Positions 1 to 8,260 of a DNA stretch of 64,000 nucleotides are shown here, piece by piece. The notes below the pieces were generated by a model that ran no database searches, was not told the DNA's origin, and saw only the letters and a list, made by a program, of their open reading frames with translations. Made by a program: the position numbers and the translations under genes. Numbering within the stretch: the stretch's first letter is position 1; each line of letters opens with the position of its first letter. Location of the stretch: NCBI RefSeq assembly GCF_008711285.1, contig NZ_VXDC01000001.1, positions 62,001-126,000 of the forward strand. The letters run 5' to 3'. This DNA is from Roseibium aquae (lineage in GTDB: Bacteria > Pseudomonadota > Alphaproteobacteria > Rhizobiales > Stappiaceae).

Positions 1-118
1 GTGGTCCCAAGGCTGGTGAGATACCTAGCCAGGAGAATGTGGTCCTCCCGCCGTTTCGGCTTGAGCCAAATGCGGGGGGCCGTTATCAGGGAGGGACCCG
101 TTTGCATGCGATCCCTCC
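1..118. other. Left-edge non-coding stretch
   Basis: This holds the upstream region of the first hydrolase gene. I see no convincing reading frame, RNA gene or strong promoter. The G-rich run near 75-100 and the short purine runs are the only visible structure. Whatever gene lies to the left is outside the window. Confidence 0.4.
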
Positions 119-1183
119 ATGACACTGTCCGACATTCCTGAAAATCCCGTCCCCAGAGGGGCCAAAGCCGGTTTCGTCGTTACACGTGACGGTGTTCAAC
201 TCCGCTATGCGCATTGGCCTGCCCTTGGCTCCCGCCGGCTCGGAACGGTCACGATCCTGCAGGGCCGGGCGGAATTCATCGAAAAATACTTTGAAGTGGT
301 CACGGACCTGCGCGACAGAGGGTTTGCGGTGGTGGCGTTTGACTGGCGCGGACAGGGCGGCTCTGACCGTCTCTTGGGCAACCGCTTCAAGGGGCATGTG
401 CGAAGCTTTGCCCAGTATCGCGAGGACCTGCGTACTGTTCTCAAACAGGTCTCGCTCGCGGAGTATCCGGGACCGCATTTCGCGCTCGCCCATTCGATGG
501 GCGGTGCCATTCTGCTGTCGGATTCGGCCCGGCTTCGCACCATGCTCGACCGCGCTGTCCTGTGCGCACCCATGATTGCCTTGCCCAGAGGGCAGTGGCT
601 TCCGGATATATTTGGTGGTTTGCGCCGCCTGGTCAACTCGGCAACTTTCGGTTTTTACAAGGTTCCGCCGGACATCCGCAGGTTTGGCGCGACCTCAAGG
701 TTTTTGAACAAGGTCGTTTTTCCATTTGTCCGGGTTCTTGGCTTTCTCGGATTGGGCCGTTTTTTCCTTCCTGGTGGCACCGGCGAGATCCTGCTGGATT
801 TTGAAACCAATCGCCAAACCAGCGACCGGAGCCGGTTTGAGCGCTTCAATGCGGTGCTGAAAGCCACGCCGGAGCGGGGCATTGGGGCCCCAACGATCGG
901 CTGGCTGAGCGCGGCCATAAAGACGATGCGCAAGTTTTCGCTGCGCGAGACGGGACCCGGGATCAAGCTTCCCTGCCTAGTGATCGCGGCTGGACGTGAC
1001 CGCATTGTCTCGACGCCAGCGATCGAGGAATTCGTCTCCCGAGTGAAGGTCGCCGGATATATTGAGATCGCCGGAGGCGAACATGAGCTGCTGATGGAGG
1101 CCGATGTGTATCGGGATCAGTTTTTTGCCGCGTTCGATGCATTCATCCCGGGGCTTGACGGTCGGAAGGATCCTGAGGCCTAG
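119..1183 (+). CDS. Alpha/beta hydrolase, lysophospholipase/monoacylglycerol lipase-like
   Basis: A 354-residue serine hydrolase of the PldB-like family, expected to cleave acyl esters of lysophospholipids or monoglycerides. The nucleophile elbow AHSMGG places the catalytic serine at about residue 126. The early motif QGRAEFIEKY (about 48-57) is characteristic of the proteobacterial lysophospholipase group. Near the C terminus GRDRIVS supplies the acid region and GGEHEL the catalytic histidine. No signal peptide is evident, so a cytoplasmic or membrane-associated location is likely. It is convergent with hisN downstream. The ATG at 119 is the first in frame, but no good ribosome binding site is visible before it. 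The family is secure; the substrate is inferred. Confidence 0.82.
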   Translation: MTLSDIPENPVPRGAKAGFVVTRDGVQLRYAHWPALGSRRLGTVTILQGRAEFIEKYFEVVTDLRDRGFAVVAFDWRGQGGSDRLLGNRFKGHVRSFAQYREDLRTVLKQVSLAEYPGPHFALAHSMGGAILLSDSARLRTMLDRAVLCAPMIALPRGQWLPDIFGGLRRLVNSATFGFYKVPPDIRRFGATSRFLNKVVFPFVRVLGFLGLGRFFLPGGTGEILLDFETNRQTSDRSRFERFNAVLKATPERGIGAPTIGWLSAAIKTMRKFSLRETGPGIKLPCLVIAAGRDRIVSTPAIEEFVSRVKVAGYIEIAGGEHELLMEADVYRDQFFAAFDAFIPGLDGRKDPEA

Positions 1184-1303
1184 CTGTCACCGCCAAGTAG
1201 GGTGGTCACGCGCTTCCAGGGTGTGGGTGCCGCCGATGTTGCCGATGGCACCCGCAAGCACGCATTCCAGGCTCAGAATCTCCGCCGCGTGCGCATGGCC
1301 GGC

Positions 1304-2095
1304 TCAAACCGCGACCGTGTTCAGGCGGGCCAGGAGCGCGTCGTGGAGGCGCGCGTCGCCGCTTGCCAGGATTTGACCGCCATCCGCGGGCGACCCTCCT
1401 GTCCAATTCGACACGATCCCGCCCGCGCCTTCTACAATCGGAACCAGGGCGACGATGTCATAGGGCTGCAAGCCCGATTCGATCACCGCGTCCCCCAGGC
1501 CCGCGGCGACCATGCTGTAGCCATAACAATCCGTGCCATATCGCACCAGTTTCGCCTCGGTTTCGATGCTGTCGAAGACCTCCCGTTCGCCGGGCGAAAA
1601 AAGCGCCGGTGTTGTGGTGAAGATCACGGCATCGGCAATCGACCCGCAAGCCCGGGAGGCGAGCTGCTTTCTTCCGATTGGGCCTTCATACCAGGCAGTG
1701 TTCCCGTCGCCGGCATACCGTTCGTTGACATAGGGCTGGACCATCATCCCCAAGGATGGGATTCCGTTCGAGCGAAGTCCTATGAGCGTTCCCCAAGTCG
1801 GAAGCCCCGTAATGAATGCGCGTGTCCCGTCGATGGGGTCGAGGACCCAGACATGCTCAGCTTCCAGGTTTTCCGAACCGTATTCCTCGCCCAATATGCC
1901 ATGCTGCGGATGGCGCGCATTGATCAGGGTTCGCATTGCCCGTTCGCCCGCCTTGTCGGCTTCGGTGACCGGATCGAAACCGGCTGTCAATTTGTTCTCA
2001 ATGGCCGGTTCGGCACGGAAAAACGGCATGATGGCGGTGCTGGCCGCCTCGGCCAGTTCGTCCAGGAATGGCGCTAACTCATGCGAATTTTGCAT
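1304..2095 (-). CDS. hisN: Histidinol-phosphatase, inositol monophosphatase family (HisN)
   Basis: A 263-residue member of the Mg2+-dependent inositol monophosphatase superfamily, probably removing phosphate from L-histidinol phosphate in histidine synthesis. Metal-binding motifs are complete: DPVTEAD (41-47), GEE (69-71), DPIDGT (86-91) and PYDIVAL with Asp at about 213. RAF after DPIDGT and the PYDIVALVPIVEGAGG segment resemble the HisN branch more than SuhB; a clear SuhB paralogue is encoded at 43048-43845. The neighbours are a candidate small RNA and an N-formylglutamate amidohydrolase gene, an order I recall from rhizobia. The exact substrate (histidinol phosphate or another phosphomonoester) is inferred from motif resemblance. 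Confidence 0.8.
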   Translation of the reverse strand: MQNSHELAPFLDELAEAASTAIMPFFRAEPAIENKLTAGFDPVTEADKAGERAMRTLINARHPQHGILGEEYGSENLEAEHVWVLDPIDGTRAFITGLPTWGTLIGLRSNGIPSLGMMVQPYVNERYAGDGNTAWYEGPIGRKQLASRACGSIADAVIFTTTPALFSPGEREVFDSIETEAKLVRYGTDCYGYSMVAAGLGDAVIESGLQPYDIVALVPIVEGAGGIVSNWTGGSPADGGQILASGDARLHDALLARLNTVAV

Positions 2096-2264
2096 GTCTG
2101 CTATGTGTCCTGATAGGGGCTTGCAGCCTAAAGCTTAGGCATATCGCGATTTTCTCGCATATTGTGGCGTCTGGTTCAGCACTTTATTTGGGAGCCATGT
2201 GTGGAGAGGTCTGTTTTCCAAAGTTCAAATCAGGTCCTGGGGGTAGGGGGGGCTGGCCCAGGGG

Positions 2265-2294
2265 TTGACCTTTGTGCAATGCGGTGCGATCTTA
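2265..2294 (+). promoter_or_regulatory. Candidate sigma-70 promoter of the small RNA
   Basis: TTGACC at 2265-2270 is a good -35 element. With an 18-base spacer the -10 would be ATCTTA at 2289-2294, which is only moderate. A start near 2301 would fit the hairpin and terminator arrangement that follows. Confidence 0.45.
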
Positions 2295-2299
2295 TTGCA

Positions 2300-2390
2300 G
2301 CGCGAAAGGACATGTTGTCCAAGTACCGCCGCCCTCCTTGGGCGTTTCCTCCCTAGACTCGGGCCGCCTTTCAAAGGCGGCCTCTTTTTT
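2300..2390 (+). ncRNA. mmgR: Candidate small RNA resembling mmgR (alpha-r8) of rhizobia
   Basis: About 90 nt between hisN and the N-formylglutamate amidohydrolase gene, on the strand opposite both. Three hairpins can be read: GGAC/GTCC at 2308-2320; CGCCC/GGGCG at 2330-2344 with a UCCUU loop complementary to Shine-Dalgarno sequences; and a GC-rich terminator at 2362-2382 followed by T-rich sequence. Between hairpins two and three lies single-stranded TTTCCTCCCTA. I recall rhizobial MmgR (the former Rfam suhB family) as having this layout and this neighbourhood beside an inositol monophosphatase gene. The structure is seen in the sequence; the family name is from memory and needs a covariance-model search. 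Confidence 0.65.
2362..2390 (+). terminator. Intrinsic terminator of the small RNA
   Basis: GGCCGCCTT pairs with AAGGCGGCC around a short loop at 2362-2382, followed by TCTTTTTT. The T-run follows on the plus strand, so it ends a plus-strand transcript, which no annotated protein gene here would supply. Confidence 0.85.
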
Positions 2391-2406
2391 GCCGTGCTGG
2401 CTGGGC

Positions 2407-3351
2407 TCACTCTGCGGCAATTGCGTCGGCGGGGAATGCGGCATCCGGTATGGTCATCAATTCCGCGGCAAATGCGGCAAGATCCCGTGCGAGCCGCATG
2501 AAGCCCGTGTGCCGGACATGTTCGACTTCATCCATATAGAGACCGCGGTTGATTTCGATTTGCAGTGCGTGCAGCCCGCTTGCCGGGCGGCCGTAATGTT
2601 CGGTGATGAACCCGCCGGCATAGGGTTTATTCCGCGTCACGCGGTAGCCCATGCCAGTCAAGAGATCGGCGGCGAGATCGGTCAGTTCCGGCGCACAGCT
2701 TGTCCCGTAGCGATCTCCAAGGACGAAGTCGGCACGTTTGTCGGTTCCCTGGCATTTCACGCTGGATGGCATCGAATGGCAATCAATCAGGATCGCGTGG
2801 CCGAAGGTGACGTGGGTTTGGGCCAGCAAGCGCCGTAGCGTGGAATGATAGGGCTTATAGATGTTTTCCACCCGATGCAGCGCTTCGGCTACCGGTAGAC
2901 GGTGCTTGTAGATTTCATGGTTTTCGCTCACGACGCGCGCAATGGTTCCAAGGCCGCCGGCCACGCGCACCGATCTGACATTGGCATATGACGGAAGGCG
3001 TCCGTCAAACATCTTTGGGTCGAGTTCGTAGGGTTCGCGATTGACGTCAAGATAGGCGCGAGGAAAGTTCGCGCGCAGCAATGGAGCGCCCTGGGTGACC
3101 GCGGCAAGGAACAGGTCATCCACAAAGGCGTCCTCTGAACGGCGGATCGCCTTTTCATCCAGCCGGGAGACCTCGAGAAAGGAGAGCGGGTATTGCCGTC
3201 CGGAATGAGGAGAGTTGAACACAAACGGCACGCGTTGGTCTGCCGGAGCCAGCAATTCGAAGGGTGGTAGCCCGTTAAAATCGACCTGTGTTTCATTAGC
3301 CGGATGATGCGGCGTGATGTCTTGCAAAAGCTCGGCCCCCGTAGCTGCCAT
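2407..3351 (-). CDS. N-formylglutamate amidohydrolase family protein
   Basis: A 314-residue protein of the N-formylglutamate amidohydrolase (HutG/zinc deformylase) family. The family hydrolyses N-formyl-L-glutamate in histidine breakdown, though many members act on unknown N-acyl amino acids. Diagnostic stretches are FNSPHSGR near the N terminus, SEDAFVDDL, ANFPRAYLDVNREPYELDP, ILIDCHSMPS and LQIEINRGLYMDE, which carry the probable metal ligands. The start at 3351 (MAATGAE) is preferred to the longer frame because the extra residues look unlike coding sequence. It is divergent from cpdR. No hut operon is adjacent, so a histidine-degradation role is uncertain. A second, shorter relative is encoded at 8696-9505. 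Confidence 0.8.
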   Translation of the reverse strand: MAATGAELLQDITPHHPANETQVDFNGLPPFELLAPADQRVPFVFNSPHSGRQYPLSFLEVSRLDEKAIRRSEDAFVDDLFLAAVTQGAPLLRANFPRAYLDVNREPYELDPKMFDGRLPSYANVRSVRVAGGLGTIARVVSENHEIYKHRLPVAEALHRVENIYKPYHSTLRRLLAQTHVTFGHAILIDCHSMPSSVKCQGTDKRADFVLGDRYGTSCAPELTDLAADLLTGMGYRVTRNKPYAGGFITEHYGRPASGLHALQIEINRGLYMDEVEHVRHTGFMRLARDLAAFAAELMTIPDAAFPADAIAAE

Positions 3352-3510
3352 TGTATGGTGCCAAGGAATCAACATGCCGTCCACAAAAAGACAGTGTAAT
3401 TCACCGCCAAGCCATTTCACGCTATCTTTGCGGGGAATTCCGACTATAACCGCTCTGTGTGTGCCGGTAAGGTACGTCCGTCAAAGTTGTCCAGATCGAT
3501 GGTTGTTAAT

Positions 3511-3870
3511 ATGCCGCGTATTCTCCTTGCGGAAGACGATAATGACATGCGCAGGTTTCTTGCCAAGGCGCTCGAAAATGCCGGGCATGATGTCATTTCC
3601 TTTGACAATGGAAAAAGTGCGTATGAACGGTTGCGCGAAGAGCCTTTTTCCCTGCTTCTGACCGACATTGTCATGCCCGAAATGGACGGCATCGAACTCG
3701 CCCGGCGGGCAACGCAACTCGATCCAGATCTCAAGGTGATGTTCATTACCGGGTTCGCGGCCGTGGCTCTTAATCCAGGATCCGAAGCACCAAAAGACGC
3801 CAAGGTCCTGTCGAAACCTTTCCATCTCAAGGATCTGGTTCAGGAAGTGGACCGCATGCTGGCCGCATAG
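3511..3870 (+). CDS. cpdR: Response regulator CpdR, controller of CtrA proteolysis
   Basis: A 119-residue stand-alone receiver domain. The acidic pocket AEDDND (7-12), the phosphoacceptor Asp at about 52 in LLTDIVMPEMDG and the KPF lysine motif near residue 102 are all present, with no output domain. In Caulobacter and Sinorhizobium, unphosphorylated CpdR localises ClpXP to the pole and primes it to degrade CtrA and other substrates; CckA-ChpT phosphorylation turns this off. The start at 3511 (MPRILLAEDD) gives the usual family length; an in-frame extension upstream is probably not translated. The divergent N-formylglutamate amidohydrolase gene matches the rhizobial cpdR1 neighbourhood as I recall it. 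The ClpXP partner RcdA is encoded at 37112-37651. Confidence 0.9.
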   Translation: MPRILLAEDDNDMRRFLAKALENAGHDVISFDNGKSAYERLREEPFSLLLTDIVMPEMDGIELARRATQLDPDLKVMFITGFAAVALNPGSEAPKDAKVLSKPFHLKDLVQEVDRMLAA

Positions 3871-3925
3871 AAGACCGCGTGTCGTTCCGGGCGGAAAAGA
3901 GTGCGCCACTTCCCCAAAAAGGGGC

Positions 3926-3954
3926 TTGCGCTCTAGATCCAAGCCCGTTATATC
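3926..3954 (+). promoter_or_regulatory. Promoter of tRNA-Val
   Basis: TTGCGC at 3926-3931, a 17-base spacer and TATATC at 3949-3954 form a good vegetative promoter. It would start transcription near 3962, giving a leader of about 36 nt before the mature tRNA. Confidence 0.65.
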
Positions 3955-3997
3955 GCATCCCACCACGGCGCCGGGGGGTGCCGAAACCGAGAAATTC

Positions 3998-4072
3998 GGG
4001 CGTGTAGCTCAGCGGGAGAGCACTTCGTTGACATCGAAGGGGTCACAGGTTCAATCCCTGTCACGCCCACCA
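3998..4072 (+). tRNA. tRNA-Val (anticodon GAC)
   Basis: A 75-nt tRNA with CCA encoded in the DNA (4070-4072). The acceptor arms GGGCGTG and CACGCCC pair perfectly. The D arm contains TAGCTCAGCGGGAGAGCA, the anticodon stem CTTCG/CGAAG encloses loop TTGACAT with GAC at 4030-4032, and the T arm has GGTTCAATCC. Anticodon GAC reads GUC and GUU valine codons. Spacing and arm lengths are standard. Confidence 0.97.
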
Positions 4073-4229
4073 TTTTGAAGATCGGGTTCTGAAAAGGCTT
4101 GGTCAAATTCGCGCCTCGGGTCTGTGCGCTGATCTTATGATCACATGCGCCGGCCGGGGAAAGGTCAAAGGGCGCCGACGGCGCTCTTTTCATGTTTAGG
4201 CAAATGAGGCCCTTTCGAGGGACAGCGTC

Positions 4230-4355
4230 ATGAAAATCAAGAACTCGCTCAAAGCTCTGATGGGCCGTCATCGTGAGAATCGCATGGTTCGCCGTAAGGG
4301 CCGCGTCTACATCATCAATAAGAAGAACCCGCGTTTTAAAGCCCGCCAGGGCTAA
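4230..4355 (+). CDS. rpmJ: 50S ribosomal protein L36, cysteine-free type
   Basis: A 41-residue, strongly basic protein beginning [12 protein letters not shown] and ending NPRFKARQG, the zinc-independent (C-minus) form of L36. L36 packs against 23S rRNA in the large subunit. There is no cysteine, so the zinc ribbon of the four-residue-ligand paralogue is absent; such forms can replace the zinc form when zinc is scarce. The ATG at 4230 follows a GAGGGA ribosome binding site at 4217-4222. It sits alone between tRNA-Val and a TPR-protein gene. Confidence 0.95.
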   Translation: MKIKNSLKALMGRHRENRMVRRKGRVYIINKKNPRFKARQG

Positions 4356-4445
4356 GGGCCGCCGCGCGCTGTTGGCGCGGCGAAAATATGCGGTTTTGAC
4401 ATCTTACGCATTGACCGCCGCTGCCGTCGCTCCATAATCGACGGC

Positions 4446-5099
4446 ATGCGGCTTTTACTGTTTTCCACCTTATTGTGTTTTTCGGCTTGGGGGGCAATGG
4501 CCCAGCCGGTTCCAGACCTGGGCCCGGATCTGGAGCCTCCATCCGCCGAAGACCTGCATGCGCTGCCGGATATCGACGAAGATCAAGGCGCCCGGGCCGT
4601 GGGCGAAGCCCCGGAGGACAGGTCCGTTCTGGACAGTCTTTTCGCTGAATTGGCAACGGCCTCGTCCGATGAGGACGCAACCTGGATCGCCCGAAAGATC
4701 CAGACCGCCTGGTTGCAATCGGGCAGCGATACGGTTGACGTCCTGATGCGCAGGGCTGGCGAAGCGATGAAGGCCGAAAAGACGGCGCTCGCGCTTGACC
4801 TTCTGGACCGCATCCTTGTTCTTCAGCCGGATTTCGCAGAGGCATGGAACCGCCGTGCCACTGTCTATTACATGCAAGAAGAGTTCGGGAAGTCGCTTGC
4901 CGACATCGAACGGACGCTGGCCCTTGAGACCCGGCACTGGGGCGCCATGAGCGGTCTGGCGATCATTCAGCGCCGACTGGGTCAGGAAACGCAGGCTCAG
5001 GAAACCTTCAAGAGGGTTCTCCAGATTTACCCGGGGCTGGAAAACGCCCGGAAGGCCCTGGATGAGCTTGAGGCCAAGAACGAAGGTGAGCCGATCTAG
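4446..5099 (+). CDS. Exported tetratricopeptide-repeat protein
   Basis: A 217-residue protein with an N-terminal signal peptide (MRLLLF... to about AMAQ, residue 19). An acidic, proline-rich linker follows, then TPR units across roughly 100-215: ALDLLDRILVLQPDFAEAWNRRATVYYMQ, ADIERTLALETRHWGAMSGLAIIQ and AQETFKRVLQIYP. TPRs bind partner proteins, so a periplasmic scaffold or assembly role is likely. The rhizobial equivalent is a conserved protein of unknown function, as far as I know. It lies about 50 nt before a membrane-anchored hydrolase gene on the same strand. The specific partner is unknown. Confidence 0.75.
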   Translation: MRLLLFSTLLCFSAWGAMAQPVPDLGPDLEPPSAEDLHALPDIDEDQGARAVGEAPEDRSVLDSLFAELATASSDEDATWIARKIQTAWLQSGSDTVDVLMRRAGEAMKAEKTALALDLLDRILVLQPDFAEAWNRRATVYYMQEEFGKSLADIERTLALETRHWGAMSGLAIIQRRLGQETQAQETFKRVLQIYPGLENARKALDELEAKNEGEPI

Positions 5100-5148
5100 G
5101 AGGCGGCCTTAGGCGTATAGGTACGGCTATGACACGCATGGGACCGCA

Positions 5149-6192
5149 ATGCTCTCGACAATCCTGGTCGCAATCATCACCCCACTCATTTGCCTTGCCG
5201 GTTACACCGCCTTTCGGACTCGGGAAATCAGCCGCCGCCATCGTGCGGACGGAAGCTTTGCGGAAATCTACGGTACGCGGCTCCACTACCATATGTTGTC
5301 CGCGACCAAGCATCCGGACCGCCCGTTTTTGGTTTTCATTCATGGCGCCAGCGGGAATGCACATGACCAGATGCTTGCGTTCAAAGAACGTTTTGCAGGG
5401 GAGTTCCCCCTGCTTTTCGTCGACCGCCCCGGGTTGGGATTTTCGGATCGGGACATGGCCGGCCATGCCTCTCCGAAAGCGCAAGCGGAACTCATCGGCG
5501 GACTTTTGAGACATCTGCAAATCGAGGCCGCCGTCGTTGTTGGACATTCTCTGGGAGCCGCTATTGCCGCGGCACTCGCGCTGGAAGAGCCCGATAGGGT
5601 CAAGCGTCTCGTTTTCTTGGCGCCTGCCACTCACCCCTGGCCAGGTGGCGTCCACTGGTACTACTCCGTGGCCGCCATGCCCGTCATCGGGTCGCTGTTT
5701 TGCTGGACACTGACCCTGCCGGTTGGGGAGCGGCTGGTTCCAAGATCCCTGGCCAATGTTTTTCAGCCCGCTGCACCGCCCGCCGGTTATGCGCGGACGA
5801 TCCGTCTATCCCTTCTGTTTCGCCCGAAATCCTTTCGCGCCAATGCGATGGATATCGCGCTTTTGAAGCCGCATCTGGTCAATCAATCAAAACGTTATGG
5901 CGAAATCACACAACCGGCCGTGATCGTGACGGGAACGCAGGACACGGTGGTGTGGCCGAGCATCCACAGCAAAGGCTTAGAGAGCGATCTTCCGAATGCC
6001 CGGCTGGTTGTTCTGGACGGCGCGGGTCACATGCCCCACCTGACCCACGGTGCAGAAATCGAAGCGGAAATACGGGCGGTTTGCGATGGGGTGTCTGTGG
6101 ACGCACCCGGCCTTCTTCGAGACGCGGATGTCGGGTATCCGAACGAAGACGAAGACGAAGCCGCAGTCGGGCGCGCCTTTGTGGGTGCGTGA
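5149..6192 (+). CDS. Membrane-anchored alpha/beta hydrolase
   Basis: A 347-residue alpha/beta-fold hydrolase with an N-terminal hydrophobic anchor (about residues 3-20, followed by Arg-rich sequence). The oxyanion-region motif IHGASGN (64-70), the nucleophile elbow GHSLGA with Ser at 134, the acid-loop GTQDTVVWP and the catalytic GAGHMPHL histidine are all present. A short acidic cluster of alternating Glu and Asp (EDEDE) lies close to the C terminus, which is unusual for the family. It runs in the same direction as the TPR gene upstream, 49 nt away, and is convergent with pyruvate kinase. The substrate cannot be told from the sequence; esterase, haloperoxidase-like or C-C hydrolase roles are all possible. 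Confidence 0.8.
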   Translation: MLSTILVAIITPLICLAGYTAFRTREISRRHRADGSFAEIYGTRLHYHMLSATKHPDRPFLVFIHGASGNAHDQMLAFKERFAGEFPLLFVDRPGLGFSDRDMAGHASPKAQAELIGGLLRHLQIEAAVVVGHSLGAAIAAALALEEPDRVKRLVFLAPATHPWPGGVHWYYSVAAMPVIGSLFCWTLTLPVGERLVPRSLANVFQPAAPPAGYARTIRLSLLFRPKSFRANAMDIALLKPHLVNQSKRYGEITQPAVIVTGTQDTVVWPSIHSKGLESDLPNARLVVLDGAGHMPHLTHGAEIEAEIRAVCDGVSVDAPGLLRDADVGYPNEDEDEAAVGRAFVGA

Positions 6193-6276
6193 GCGATGCA
6201 CACAGCGGCTGGCCTTTTGGGCGGGGCCGAGCACTGGGCACCTTCTGGGCGCCCAATGCTCTAATCGATTGAAAGC

Positions 6277-7713
6277 TCAAATGCCGCCTTTGCCGTCGCT
6301 GCCAACGAAGGCAATCCTGAGCATATTCGTGGATCCCGGTGTGCCAAATGGCACACCCGCGGTCACGATGATCCGTTGACCGGGCTTGGCGAACCCTTCC
6401 GAACAGGCAATGCGGCATGCGCGATCGACCATGTCGTCTTCCGTGTTCGCATCCTCGCTCATCACGCAATGAAGACCCCAGCCGAGCGCCAGACGGCGGG
6501 CAGTGGACAACACCGGTGACAATACGATTATCGGGGATGAAGGCCGCTCTCGCGACGCGCGCAGGCCTGTGGCGCCCGATGTCGTGTAGCAGATCACGGC
6601 AGCCAGGTTCAACGTTTCGGCTATCTGCCGGGCTGCGGCCGATATGGCATCGGCACCGGTTGCTTCCGGGTCGGTGCGTTGCGCGTGAATGATCGCCCGG
6701 TAGTTCTTGTCTTGCTCGACTTGCTGGGCAATGCGGTCCATCGTGGCGACGGCTTCGACGGGATAATCCCCTGCCGCCGACTCCGCCGATAGCATGATCG
6801 CATCCGCGCCTTCAAAGACAGCCGTGGCAACGTCGGAGACTTCCGCTCGTGTCGGCACGGGTGCGGAAATCATTGATTCGAGCATCTGTGTCGCGATCAC
6901 GACCGGCTTGCCGGCGCCGCGTGCGGCGCGCGTGATTTGCTTTTGAAGGCCGGGCACCTGCTCAAGCGGCATTTCAACGCCGAGGTCGCCGCGGGCAACC
7001 ATGATGGCATCCGACAGCTCGATAATTTCCGCCAAGCGGCCGATTGCCTGGGGCTTTTCAATCTTGGCAAGCACGCCTGCCCGCCCGCGGGTGATCTTGC
7101 GGACTTCGGCGATGTCATCCGGGCGCTGGACGAATGACAGGGCGATCCAGTCGACATTCTGATCAAGTGCGGCGATCAGGTCGCGGTGGTCCTTTTCTGT
7201 CATGGCACTGGTCGCGATTTCCGAATCCGGAACGCTGACGCCTTTGCGGTCCGACAAGCGGCCCCCGACAACCACTTCCGTCACCGCTTTCTTGGGGCTC
7301 GCTTCCAGCACCTTCAGCTGGATTTTGCCGTCGTCCAGCAGCAAACGGTGGCCTGGCTCGAGCGCTGACAGGATTTCCGGGTGCGGTAGGTGGACACGCG
7401 ATCGGTCACCGGGCGCCGGATCGGCATCCAGGGTGAATGTCTCACCGTTTTGCAGGTCGACCGGGCCATTGCTGAACTGTCCGACCCGCAGTTTTGGCCC
7501 CTGCAGGTCCGCAAGCACACCTATTGGCCGTCCCACCTTCTCCTCAACAGACCGGATGCGTTCCACCAGCATCCTCAATCGATCATGATCTGTGTGACTC
7601 ATATTGATGCGGAAAACGTCCGCACCTGCTTCAAACAGCTTTTCGATGATGTCTTGTTCTGAGGAGGAGGGACCGAGAGTAGCTAGAATTTTAACCCGCC
7701 GGTTTCGCCTCAT
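6277..7713 (-). CDS. pyk: Pyruvate kinase
   Basis: A 478-residue enzyme converting phosphoenolpyruvate and ADP to pyruvate and ATP, the last step of glycolysis. The start MRRNRRVKILATLGP at 7713 is preferred. The NMSHTDHD segment (K/ADP-binding region), ADLQGPKLRVG, the EKPQAI and VARGDLGVE metal-binding segments, TQMLESM and the signature through VFEGADAIMLSAESA are all present, followed by a complete C-terminal domain. Its ATG overlaps the stop of the upstream DUF1036 gene by four bases (ATGA), so the two are translationally coupled. The convergent gap to the hydrolase gene holds only a weak imperfect hairpin (6230-6260). Confidence 0.96.
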   Translation of the reverse strand: MRRNRRVKILATLGPSSSEQDIIEKLFEAGADVFRINMSHTDHDRLRMLVERIRSVEEKVGRPIGVLADLQGPKLRVGQFSNGPVDLQNGETFTLDADPAPGDRSRVHLPHPEILSALEPGHRLLLDDGKIQLKVLEASPKKAVTEVVVGGRLSDRKGVSVPDSEIATSAMTEKDHRDLIAALDQNVDWIALSFVQRPDDIAEVRKITRGRAGVLAKIEKPQAIGRLAEIIELSDAIMVARGDLGVEMPLEQVPGLQKQITRAARGAGKPVVIATQMLESMISAPVPTRAEVSDVATAVFEGADAIMLSAESAAGDYPVEAVATMDRIAQQVEQDKNYRAIIHAQRTDPEATGADAISAAARQIAETLNLAAVICYTTSGATGLRASRERPSSPIIVLSPVLSTARRLALGWGLHCVMSEDANTEDDMVDRACRIACSEGFAKPGQRIIVTAGVPFGTPGSTNMLRIAFVGSDGKGGI

Positions 7714-8195
7714 CGCCCACCTGTCCCTTGTTGCACGGGTTCTGTGAGCTGGACTGTCCAACTGCTTTGTTCGCCCGTGTCTATTTCAAAAAAACCTGTC
7801 CGCTCGTAACCGCGAGCAACGCAATCTTCTATTCCGCGGATGGTGAATTCTTTTTCTCGGGTGCACATGAACGCGCGCCCACCCCATTCGCCGAATTGGT
7901 CGTAATCCACCGCATAAATATAATAATAGCGTGACACCAATGTCCCCGGCACGAGTGTTTCACACGCACTGGGGGAAATGTTCCACCAGCCTTCTGTGAC
8001 CCATTCATTGTCGCTCTTGTAACCGATCGCAACGCCGACTTGGCTTTCTGTCTTGTTGCACAAACGCAAATCAGCTCGCGCATCGTCCGACCCAAGTAGC
8101 AGAAATCCGCATGCGAGGACACTCAACGCGACGGCGCTGGTCAGGCCGTGTCTTCGGCGTCCTGTGGACCTGGATCGTTTCGGGTTTGAAGCCAT
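7710..8195 (-). CDS. DUF1036 exported protein
   Basis: A 161-residue protein with a signal peptide: basic N terminus, hydrophobic core AVALSVLACGFLLLG and probable cleavage after ARA at about residue 42. The mature part matches DUF1036: LRLCNKTESQVGVAIGY, then EGWWNISPSAC and the YYYIYAVDY stretch. Conserved cysteines (LCNK, SACE, FMCT, DCVA) suggest disulfides in the periplasm. The function is unknown. The gene precedes and overlaps pyk by four bases, an association I recall across Rhizobiales, so expression is probably shared although no metabolic link is known. Confidence 0.8.
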   Translation of the reverse strand: MASNPKRSRSTGRRRHGLTSAVALSVLACGFLLLGSDDARADLRLCNKTESQVGVAIGYKSDNEWVTEGWWNISPSACETLVPGTLVSRYYYIYAVDYDQFGEWGGRAFMCTREKEFTIRGIEDCVARGYERTGFFEIDTGEQSSWTVQLTEPVQQGTGGR

Positions 8196-8231
8196 GTGTG
8201 GTTTTCGTCTCGCGGCTTGATAGACATTTGT

Positions 8232-8260
8232 TTTTTGCGCGCAGGCATCGCGGATGTCAA
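8232..8260 (-). promoter_or_regulatory. Possible promoter for DUF1036-pyk
   Basis: On the minus strand a perfect TTGACA (complement of 8255-8260) is followed, 17 bases on, by the poor -10 candidate CAAAAA. It lies about 40 nt upstream of the DUF1036 start. The -35 is strong; the -10 is not convincing. Confidence 0.3.

Noticed and set aside
1202..2077. A 291-codon plus-strand open frame
   Set aside because: It lies antisense to hisN, which has intact family motifs; the frame has no recognisable domain.
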